Source of the DNA: Candidatus Rifleibacteriota bacterium
GTDB taxonomy: Bacteria > Muiribacteriota > Ozemobacteria > Ozemobacterales > Ozemobacteraceae
NCBI GenBank assembly: GCA_905236675.1
Contig: CAJOND010000029.1
Location: forward strand, 1 to 34,300
Direction of reading: 5' to 3'
Length of the DNA stretch: 34,300 nucleotides
In this document: in pieces, positions 1 through 6,848 of the stretch
Numbering within the stretch: the first letter of the stretch is position 1
Layout of the letters: each line of letters opens with the position of its first letter
Program-made: the position numbers and the translations under genes
The notes under the pieces: model-generated
Seen by the model: only the letters and a program-made list of their open reading frames with translations
Databases searched by the model: none
Told to the model about the DNA's origin: nothing

Positions 1-81
1 GATTGGGTTAAAGAATACCGTGAACAAGACATTCGTGAAGGTATGAAGCTTATTAACCTGGCATTAAAAGAGATTGTCTGA
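1..81 (+). CDS. C-terminal end of an unidentified protein, possibly an aminotransferase
   Basis: An open frame enters from the left edge and ends in TGA at 79-81, giving 26 residues. The tail contains DIREGMKLINLALKEIV. This resembles the last helix of fold-type I aminotransferases, where an 'I-x-E-G-[IL]-x-x-L-x-x-[AL]-[LI]' pattern is common. So little is visible that this is only a suggestion. The gene is followed within ten bases by a strong hairpin terminator, so it is the last gene of its transcript. Confidence 0.45.
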   Translation, partial: DWVKEYREQDIREGMKLINLALKEIV

Positions 82-87
82 TATTTA

Positions 88-128
88 AAACCGCAGGCTA
101 AGCATAAAGCTTATCTTGCGGTTTTTTA
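88..128 (+). terminator. Rho-independent terminator, shared by two convergent genes
   Basis: The arms at 88-103 (AAACCGCAGGCTAAGC) and 109-124 (GCTTATCTTGCGGTTT) pair almost perfectly around a 5-base ATAAA loop. One G-T pair and one mismatch fall inside the stem. A T run follows on the plus strand. The stop codon of the minus-strand gene at 126 lies in this T run, so the hairpin also ends the opposing transcript. Confidence 0.85.
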
Positions 129-599
129 TTTAAAATCACTCGCTTTTATTACTATTCTATGTTCTGAATTAGTGGCTTCGCATACGTAACGAAAAGCTAC
201 GCTTCTACCAGATTTCTCACATAAATCAGCTATATTTTTTATTTTCCCTCTTTTGTTTATCATATTTGATTTTATCTTTTCAAAATCTATAGCTTTGTAG
301 TTTTTTGCCTTATTAACATAATAAACATATTCGAAAAATTCAGGTGTAAGATTTTGCTCTCTCCATTCTACCCCATCTTCTACTTTGCGAGGAAGAGCTG
401 TTTTTACAGTATTAAACATACTTTGCAACATAGAATCCGCATCAGAATCTTTTGTTTTTTGTGTTATTTCTTCTGCTTTAGAACTCTGACGTTTATCTTT
501 GCCTTTTTTAAAATAATATTTAAAGACTTGTCTATAGAGCGATAGAGATAATAGTAATAAGATTACACCTAAAACTCCACCCCATGTTCCTGCTTCCAT
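126..599 (-). CDS. Small single-pass membrane protein of unknown function
   Basis: 157 residues. The first part (about 5-25, WGGVLGVILLLLSLSLY) is one hydrophobic segment, followed by a basic stretch (KKGKDKR). It therefore looks like a membrane anchor with a cytoplasmic domain of about 130 residues. The soluble part is charged and shows no motif I recognise. The ATG at 599 is preceded by AAGAGG at a good distance, which supports this start. The gene stands alone: it converges with the gene ending at 81, and about 160 bases separate it from the divergent operon starting at 766. Function unknown. Confidence 0.7.
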   Translation of the reverse strand: MEAGTWGGVLGVILLLLSLSLYRQVFKYYFKKGKDKRQSSKAEEITQKTKDSDADSMLQSMFNTVKTALPRKVEDGVEWREQNLTPEFFEYVYYVNKAKNYKAIDFEKIKSNMINKRGKIKNIADLCEKSGRSVAFRYVCEATNSEHRIVIKASDFK

Positions 600-706
600 A
601 CATACCTCTTAATTCATAAATGCTATTTAATAATAACCATATACATTTTAACAGATTTTTTAATAAAAGACATCTATTCTATTAATAGCTCTTTATTCAT
701 TATTAA

Positions 707-735
707 TTGCTAATTACTAATTATTAGGGTATAAT
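707..735 (+). promoter_or_regulatory. Sigma-70-type promoter of the FHA/DUF2325 operon
   Basis: A perfect TATAAT at 730-735 lies 17 bases downstream of TTGCTA at 707-712 (consensus TTGACA). Transcription would start near 742, giving a leader of about 24 bases before the ATG at 766. Confidence 0.75.
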
Positions 736-765
736 CCTCATTAAAGGCAAAGGCAGGTGGAAATA

Positions 766-1146
766 ATGCAAGATTCTTTTGATGTTTGGGAAGAAAAATT
801 TATCGCGTTGTGTGAAGAAAAACTTGAAGAAGAACCTATTTATTCTTATGAGCATCTATATAAAAAGTATAAAAATCCACAAAAAGCTTTTGAAGCATAC
901 TTAGAAGAAAATCCTGATTATTCTGAAAAATATGAGGAAATGATTCAGGGTAAAAGTAAAAAATCAGGTGTTAGCGAAAGCGAAGGTTTGGAATTTCTTA
1001 AGCTTGCAAAAGAACTTGAAGAAAAACGAAAACAAAAAGCTGCCGAAAAGAAAATTGCTAGTCATGTCAGTAAATATTGCCCTGAATGTGGACGTGTTCT
1101 AGGAACTAAAAAAGTTTGCAAATGTGGCTATAAGGTAAGAAAATGA
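766..1146 (+). CDS. Small acidic/basic protein with C-terminal zinc ribbon
   Basis: 126 residues from the ATG at 766. An in-frame GTG at 757 exists, but AGGTGG at 755-760 is a ribosome binding site five bases from ATG 766 and overlaps that GTG, so 766 is preferred. The N-terminal two thirds is helical and highly charged (EEKLEEEPIYSYEHLYKKY). The last 23 residues carry CPEC, 12 residues, then CKCG, a four-cysteine zinc ribbon. The stop overlaps the next start (ATGA at 1143-1146), so it is translationally coupled to the FHA-GGDEF gene. It could be a small adaptor or nucleic-acid-binding partner, but its function is not known to me. Confidence 0.75.
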   Translation: MQDSFDVWEEKFIALCEEKLEEEPIYSYEHLYKKYKNPQKAFEAYLEENPDYSEKYEEMIQGKSKKSGVSESEGLEFLKLAKELEEKRKQKAAEKKIASHVSKYCPECGRVLGTKKVCKCGYKVRK

Positions 1147-2585
1147 AGGTTTTAATTACAGATAAAAATGGACAGATTCTTTATGAAGGTAGCCCAAACC
1201 TACAGGGTGATGGTATTGTCATCGGTAGTGGCAACGATTGTGATATACAGTTAAATAAAATGGGCATTTCACGACGTCAGATACAACTAAGATATAATTC
1301 TGACGGTTACTTGACCTTACAAGATTTGCAAAGCCCTTATGGAACAGTTATTAATGGGAAAAAAATACTGCCAGGTTTTGTAACTACGATTCAACCTGGT
1401 TGTTTTATAGAATTATCAGACGAAGTATTTGTTTCTTTGCAGTTGGAAGGGAACGAAAACTCTATAAGCCTTGAAGATGATAGATTTTTCCCGTTCTTCC
1501 TCAACAGCAATGAAAGTTTTGTTCGAAAAAGTTTTGCCACAATAAGATCGAAAATACCTCGCCAGTATTATCCCGCTTTGTCAGCTACAGAAGGCGAAAT
1601 AGTAACACGAATTAAAGAACTGTCAGCGGTATTAGAAGTTAGTTATGCCTTAAATTCTATATCTAGTTTTCCTAGATTGCTGGATTTCACATTAGAAATG
1701 GCTATTAATGTAACTGGTGGCGAACGAGCTGTGATGCTGCTTTTTAACGAAGAGCTTGGTCGACTGGAAACTGTTGCTATGGTGAACTTTGTAAACAATG
1801 AAATATCCGAAGATTTGCAAGCAACTTCGTTTTTAGTGAGTAGATGTTTTGATACCGGTGAATCCCTTATAGGACCTTCTCATAATTTCAGAAATCCTAA
1901 TGAGAAGCTTAAGGGACCTGAAGATGTTGGTATATTATCTATTGCTATAGTTCCACTTAAAGAAATGTCTAATAATATAGGAGTTCTTTACGTAGATACA
2001 AAACATTCTGGTAATATAATGACTTCTCGCACAGACCAGATGCTCAAGATTTTTGCTGCTCAAGCTTCTGTGGCTATAAATAGAACCAAGATGTATCATT
2101 CTGCGACCACAGACCCGATTACGGGGGTGGCCAACGAAAATCTTTTCATGCAACGATTAGCTGAAGAATTTTGCCGATCTCAAAGATACCGAAAAGATAT
2201 TTCCCTTATATTAATGGATTTAGATCATTTTTCTGTGATTAATGAAAATTATGGGGAAAATACTGGTAATCGTGTTTTGAAAGAAGTTGGAAAAATGTTC
2301 AGATCGGCTACCAGAATACATGATCTTGTCGCCAGATTTGGAGCTGATAGTTTTGCAATGCTTCTTCCAGAAACTCCTTTTGCGGGGGCAATGGTTGCTG
2401 CTAACAAGTTAAAGCTTTCTCTAAGTAAGACCAAGGTAAGGTCTGGAAATCAAACTATTATGGTTACTGGTAGTTTTGGTATTTCAAGCAGTTCAGCTGC
2501 CACCACAAAACCTGGTGATTTGCTTAAATTAGCTGAAAAATCATTGAAATTAGCTAGAAAACGTGGTGGAAATCAGATAGCTTAA
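1143..2585 (+). CDS. FHA-GAF-GGDEF signalling protein with degenerate GGDEF motif
   Basis: 480 residues, cytoplasmic, no membrane segment. Residues ~1-100 form an FHA domain (IGSGNDCDIQL, then GISRRQIQL, then LQDLQSPYGTVING), a phosphothreonine-peptide reader. The usual Ser-x-x-His is Ser-Arg-Arg-Gln here. Residues ~165-315 look like a GAF sensor domain (ending IGVLYVDTKHSGNI...IFAAQASVAINRTKMY). Residues ~322-478 are a GGDEF fold (TDPITGVANENLF, LILMDLDHFSVIN). Its signature reads RFGADSF instead of RxGGDEF (about residues 398-404), so the metal/catalytic Glu is missing and diguanylate cyclase activity is unlikely. It may instead bind a nucleotide or act as a dimer scaffold. It overlaps the preceding gene by four bases and lies 21 bases before the DUF2325 gene, so all three are one operon. 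Confidence 0.9.
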   Translation: MKVLITDKNGQILYEGSPNLQGDGIVIGSGNDCDIQLNKMGISRRQIQLRYNSDGYLTLQDLQSPYGTVINGKKILPGFVTTIQPGCFIELSDEVFVSLQLEGNENSISLEDDRFFPFFLNSNESFVRKSFATIRSKIPRQYYPALSATEGEIVTRIKELSAVLEVSYALNSISSFPRLLDFTLEMAINVTGGERAVMLLFNEELGRLETVAMVNFVNNEISEDLQATSFLVSRCFDTGESLIGPSHNFRNPNEKLKGPEDVGILSIAIVPLKEMSNNIGVLYVDTKHSGNIMTSRTDQMLKIFAAQASVAINRTKMYHSATTDPITGVANENLFMQRLAEEFCRSQRYRKDISLILMDLDHFSVINENYGENTGNRVLKEVGKMFRSATRIHDLVARFGADSFAMLLPETPFAGAMVAANKLKLSLSKTKVRSGNQTIMVTGSFGISSSSAATTKPGDLLKLAEKSLKLARKRGGNQIA

Positions 2586-2606
2586 TTAAAATAGGAAATC
2601 AAATAT

Positions 2607-4259
2607 ATGATAAACCCATTAGATAATCTCAACCTTTCTAGAAGCCAAAAAAAGAACTTAGACGAATTAGAAAAACTTGCAGGTTTTTCTCCGTCTTCGA
2701 AAGGGAAAAATAAAATTTCCCAACTGGCTGGTGACCTGGTAAAAAAGAAAGAATCAAAAAAAGAAACTAATAACGACAAAGAAGAAAATAGATTTTGGAA
2801 CATACATAAAAGATTTGCTGAATCTTATGAAAAAAATGGTCGTGCTTTTGCTTTGTTCATAGGTGATTTGTTGGATATTATGCTTAGCGGACCAGTTCAA
2901 TCACAGTTGGTTGGTGATCTGATAGAAGAAAAAATAACTAAAATACGAAAACAACGAGAAAAAGAGTTGTTAGAAGAAGCTGCAAAAAAGAAATCTAAAT
3001 ATACTGTTAGTGGAAAACGAAGTAGCAAATACGATGTGGAAATTGGCGGTGAAAAACGAACTTTTTTACGTCATTTTCTTAAAAGAAAGAAATTTCTTGC
3101 TTCTTTATTCTTAGATAGTGATGAATTTCCAGCTTTTAAAAAGTTGGTAAAACAAATTGATGTTGTCTGCAAACAAACAGAAACAGAAAACATTCCAGAA
3201 ACCGAAGAAGGTAGAAAAGAAGCTCTTGATAAAGTTTTAGGAGAACTTCGATATGAAATAAAACCTGTTGATATTATAAGATTCTGGAAGCTTTTAGATG
3301 CTGATAATTTCAAATATTTAGATGATATTTTCAATAAGACAAAGAATTTGAATCTTGTAAGACCAACTTTTTACGAAGACGTTGATAAAGCATATCGAGA
3401 TGGGAAAAAGCTTTTAAAACTACTAATTCAGGATGTTCAATCTGAGTTTCCTCCTCATGAAGACAAACAGGATGCCTATGAAGACTATTTAAAAGATATA
3501 TTGGAAGTTTATACTCATCATCATTTTGTTTTAAAACATTTTAATCAGACTAGACCAAATATTTCACTTAAAGACTTCGAATTAACAAAAGAAGAATTAC
3601 AGGAAAAAATAGGCGAAATGCGTTCGGAAAGCGATAGTCTTAAAGAACAGATTAATAAGCTTATTATAGAAAGGGATCAGGCGAAAGCTGAAACCAGAGC
3701 TATAAAAATAGAAAACGAACATATAAAATCCCAGCTTTCAAAACTGGATCCTGCTGAAGTAAAAAAACAGCTTTCAGCAGCAGAAGCCAAAGTTAATGCT
3801 GCTAAAAAAGAACTTAAAGAAACATTAGAAGAAGACGCTGTTTTAAGAAGTGAATTTAGAAAGTTGGACCAGGATAACCAGGAATTAACAGATAAATTAC
3901 GACAACTTAATGCATTACCCGATGAAAATGCTAATTCTGTCGAAGGTTTGATGAAGGGTATGCGAATTGTTATTTTTGGCGGTGGAAGTCGGGAACAGTA
4001 TTGGTCCACTCTAAAAGAAGCGGGAGTTAAAGAAGAAGACTACGAATGGTATGACGGTTTTCACACTATTAGTCAGGCAAGGACTAATGAAATCGTTGGA
4101 AGGTGTGATGTTGCTGTTGTTATGACTAGTTATGCTGGTCACCTGTATCTTTTTCAAGTGAGAGCTTGTATAAAAGAAAACCAGCATCTTTTCTTAATTC
4201 ATAATTCTGGAGCTGGTACTCTTCGAACAGAAATACTTAATACCTTTGGCAAGAAATAA
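2607..4259 (+). CDS. Coiled-coil protein with C-terminal DUF2325 domain
   Basis: 550 residues, soluble and very charged. The N-terminal ~150 residues are lysine-rich. The middle (about 150-330) is helical. Residues ~340-445 are a long predicted coiled coil (KEELQEKIGEMRSESDSLKE and on). The final ~95 residues (about 452-545) match DUF2325. This part begins MRIVIFGGGSREQYW, carries YDGFHTISQARTNEI and CDVAVVMTSYAGH, and ends in a FLIHNSGAGTLRTEI segment; the layout is a Rossmann-like alpha/beta domain. The biochemical role of DUF2325 is not established as far as I know. The start is the ATG at 2607 with AGGA at 2593-2596. As third gene of the 766-4259 operon it is a likely partner or effector of the FHA-GAF-GGDEF protein. 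Confidence 0.85.
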   Translation: MINPLDNLNLSRSQKKNLDELEKLAGFSPSSKGKNKISQLAGDLVKKKESKKETNNDKEENRFWNIHKRFAESYEKNGRAFALFIGDLLDIMLSGPVQSQLVGDLIEEKITKIRKQREKELLEEAAKKKSKYTVSGKRSSKYDVEIGGEKRTFLRHFLKRKKFLASLFLDSDEFPAFKKLVKQIDVVCKQTETENIPETEEGRKEALDKVLGELRYEIKPVDIIRFWKLLDADNFKYLDDIFNKTKNLNLVRPTFYEDVDKAYRDGKKLLKLLIQDVQSEFPPHEDKQDAYEDYLKDILEVYTHHHFVLKHFNQTRPNISLKDFELTKEELQEKIGEMRSESDSLKEQINKLIIERDQAKAETRAIKIENEHIKSQLSKLDPAEVKKQLSAAEAKVNAAKKELKETLEEDAVLRSEFRKLDQDNQELTDKLRQLNALPDENANSVEGLMKGMRIVIFGGGSREQYWSTLKEAGVKEEDYEWYDGFHTISQARTNEIVGRCDVAVVMTSYAGHLYLFQVRACIKENQHLFLIHNSGAGTLRTEILNTFGKK

Positions 4260-4323
4260 TCATTACTCTGCTTAGTAGTTATAGTTATTGATAGCTTCTG
4301 CCTTATTTTTTATACCTATTTTA

Positions 4324-4332
4324 TGCTATAAT
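4324..4332 (+). promoter_or_regulatory. Extended -10 promoter of thrA
   Basis: TGCTATAAT is a textbook extended -10 element (TGnTATAAT). No good -35 is seen 17 bases upstream, which fits an extended -10 promoter. The predicted start near 4339 leaves a leader of about 27 bases. I see no leader peptide rich in Thr/Ile codons and no attenuator hairpin in 4260-4365. Confidence 0.65.
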
Positions 4333-4365
4333 ACAAAACAAACTAAATAACTATCGGAGTAATAG

Positions 4366-6831
4366 ATGAAAGTATTAAAATTTGGCGGAACTTCATTAGG
4401 TAACTGGCAGCGTTTTGATCAAGCTTCTGAAATAATTATAAAAGCAGCAGAAAAAGAAAAAGTAGCAGTAGTTCTTTCCGCACCTGCAACAGTAACAAAT
4501 ACTCTCATAGAAATGATGGATACCGCCGCAAAAGGCGAATCATATAAAGAAGTAATAGAAAGATTACTTACCCTTTTTAAGAAGCTTTTCGATGAATCTG
4601 AAAGCTTAATAGGCAAAGAAAGAAAAGCAAAATTAGAAGAAATATTAAAAAATAGAGCCGAATATTGGGCTGTTACTTCCAAGTGCATAGCTTACATGAA
4701 GGGGTATGAAGACTCTTTCTGTGCTGATGTAAGTGTTTGTGGTGAACGCCTTTCCTGTGCTTTGATGGAACAGGTCTTACAAGCAAGGGGGAAGAAAGCT
4801 GAAATCTTCGATTCAATAAAAGCTTTTGAAGCAAAAGGTCCTGTATTAAATGCTGTTGTAAATATCGAAAACAGCAAAAAGAACTTTTCTAAATGCGATT
4901 TTTCAAAAATAGATATAGCTGTAATGCCAGGTTTTGGTGCTACTTCTCACGATAATAAAGCCGTTACATTAGGAAGAAACGGTTCTGACTATTCTGCTGC
5001 CTGCGTTGCGGCCTGTCTAAGCGCAGATTGCTGCGAAATCTGGACTGATGTAGACGGAGCTTTCAATGCTGATCCACGTATTGTTTCTGACGCTCATTTG
5101 CTTTCTCAATTAACTTACCGTGAAGCTATGGAAATGTCCTATTTTGGCGCAAAAGTGCTTCACCCAAAGACTATTACTCCATTAGCTGCTTATCATATAC
5201 CATGCTATATCAAAAATACTTTCAAACCAGATTTTGAAGGCACTTTAATTTCAGACGAGCCCGATAAAAGCGGTTTGGTTGTTAAATCTATCTCTTTATT
5301 AGAAAAACAAACTATGGTCAACGTTTCAGGGCCTGGAATGAAGGGCTTAGTTGGTATGGCAAGCCGTGTGTTTGCAGCAATCTCAAGAGCTGAAGTTTCT
5401 GTTTCATTGATTACTCAAAGCTCTTCTGAATATTCTATCTGTTTCTGTATAGCCGCCGCCGATTCTGAAAAGGTAAAAGATGCTTTAACAGATGAATTTG
5501 AGCTTGAATTACAGAGCGGTTTCTTGGAACCAATTGAATTTAAGAATGATTTAAGTATTATTTCTATTGTCGGCGACAATATGAAAACCAAAAAAGGTTT
5601 GTCGGCCAGATTCTTCAAAGCTTTGGCACAGGCTGGAGTAAATGTTGTTGCTATTGCACAAGGTTCTTCTGAACGTTCTATTTCTGTTGTGATTGACAAG
5701 ATGTCAGCAATAAGAGCTGTTGTAAACACTCATCAGGCTTTCTTCGATGTTCAGCAATATATAGAGGTTATGCTTGTAGGAAGCGGTAATATCGGCTCTG
5801 CTCTTCTTAATCAGATTAAGAAGCAGAAAGAATTTTTGAAAGAAAGAAATATTACTTTAAAAGTCTGCGGTATAGCTAATTCCAAGAAAATGATTCTAGA
5901 TGAAAAAGGTATAGACCTCGACAATTGGAAAGAAGCTTTAAGTAAAACTTCTGAAGATGTTGATATGACAAAGATGTTTGCATGGGTAAATGAACATCAG
6001 CTTATAAATCCTGTTCTTGTAGACTGCACCAGCAATCAGGATGTTGCCAACAGTTATGTTGAAGCCATGAACGAAGGCTTACATGTTGTAACTCCAAATA
6101 AAAAGGCTAATACTAGAGATTTATGTTATTATTCAGACCTTCGCACTACCGCATTAAAACAGCGTCGTCAGTTCCTTTATGAAACAAATGTTGGAGCTGG
6201 GCTGCCAGTTATAGATAACTTGAAAAAGCTTATATTTGCTGGCGACAAGCTGATTAAATTTAAAGGCATTCTTTCTGGTTCTCTAAGCTTCATTTTTGGA
6301 AAATTAGATGAAGGCATGAGCCTTTCAGAAGCTACTAAAATAGCTAGAGAAAAAGGTTTTACCGAACCAGATCCGAGAGATGACTTAAGCGGTATGGATG
6401 TTGCCCGAAAAGTGCTTATTCTTGCCAGAGAAGTAGGCTTTAAGTATGAACTCAGCGATATAAGTGTCGAAAGCGTTTTGCCCAAAGAATTAGATTTTAC
6501 TGGCACTAAGGAAGAATTTATGGAAAAGCTTCCAACTGCAGATAAGATTTTGTCTGAAGAGGTTGAAAAAGTAAAATCTAAAGGCAAACGCCTTAGATAT
6601 GTGGGCGAAATTGATGGGAATAAGTGCAGTGTCAAAATAGCTGAAGTTGATCCTGATGACCCGCTTTACGCCGTTAAGAACGGCGAAAACGCTTTGGCTT
6701 TCTATAGTGAATATTATACTCCTATTCCATTCGTTTTGAGAGGCTACGGGGCAGGCAATGAAGTCACTGCCGCCGGAGTCTTCGCCGACATACTTCGCAC
6801 TCTCAACTGGACAAGGGAGGAAATTATTTAG
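4366..6831 (+). CDS. thrA: Bifunctional aspartokinase I / homoserine dehydrogenase I
   Basis: 821 residues, the length of enterobacterial ThrA (820). It catalyses the first step (aspartate to aspartyl phosphate) and third step (aspartate semialdehyde to homoserine) of threonine/methionine synthesis in the cytoplasm. Aspartokinase: KFGGTS at 5-10, TLGRNGSDYSAA around 202-213, EIWTDVDGAF. Regulatory ACT repeats: about 310-460, with VSGPGMKGLVGMASRVFAA, LITQSSSEYSI and AIAQGSSERSISVV. Homoserine dehydrogenase: NAD site VGSGNIGSALL (~470), VVTPNKKAN, NVGAGLPVIDNL (~608), GILSGSLSFIFGKLDEG, EPDPRDDLSGMDVARK. All motifs are intact and track E. coli ThrA, including the ACT region used for threonine feedback. 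GGAG at 4355-4358 precedes the ATG. thrB and thrC are not next to it. Confidence 0.97.
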   Translation: MKVLKFGGTSLGNWQRFDQASEIIIKAAEKEKVAVVLSAPATVTNTLIEMMDTAAKGESYKEVIERLLTLFKKLFDESESLIGKERKAKLEEILKNRAEYWAVTSKCIAYMKGYEDSFCADVSVCGERLSCALMEQVLQARGKKAEIFDSIKAFEAKGPVLNAVVNIENSKKNFSKCDFSKIDIAVMPGFGATSHDNKAVTLGRNGSDYSAACVAACLSADCCEIWTDVDGAFNADPRIVSDAHLLSQLTYREAMEMSYFGAKVLHPKTITPLAAYHIPCYIKNTFKPDFEGTLISDEPDKSGLVVKSISLLEKQTMVNVSGPGMKGLVGMASRVFAAISRAEVSVSLITQSSSEYSICFCIAAADSEKVKDALTDEFELELQSGFLEPIEFKNDLSIISIVGDNMKTKKGLSARFFKALAQAGVNVVAIAQGSSERSISVVIDKMSAIRAVVNTHQAFFDVQQYIEVMLVGSGNIGSALLNQIKKQKEFLKERNITLKVCGIANSKKMILDEKGIDLDNWKEALSKTSEDVDMTKMFAWVNEHQLINPVLVDCTSNQDVANSYVEAMNEGLHVVTPNKKANTRDLCYYSDLRTTALKQRRQFLYETNVGAGLPVIDNLKKLIFAGDKLIKFKGILSGSLSFIFGKLDEGMSLSEATKIAREKGFTEPDPRDDLSGMDVARKVLILAREVGFKYELSDISVESVLPKELDFTGTKEEFMEKLPTADKILSEEVEKVKSKGKRLRYVGEIDGNKCSVKIAEVDPDDPLYAVKNGENALAFYSEYYTPIPFVLRGYGAGNEVTAAGVFADILRTLNWTREEII

Positions 6832-6848
6832 GGAGAAGGGAGTAGGAA

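Noticed and set aside
757..765. GTG start for the zinc-ribbon protein
   Set aside because: The GTG is part of the AGGTGG ribosome binding site that serves ATG 766.
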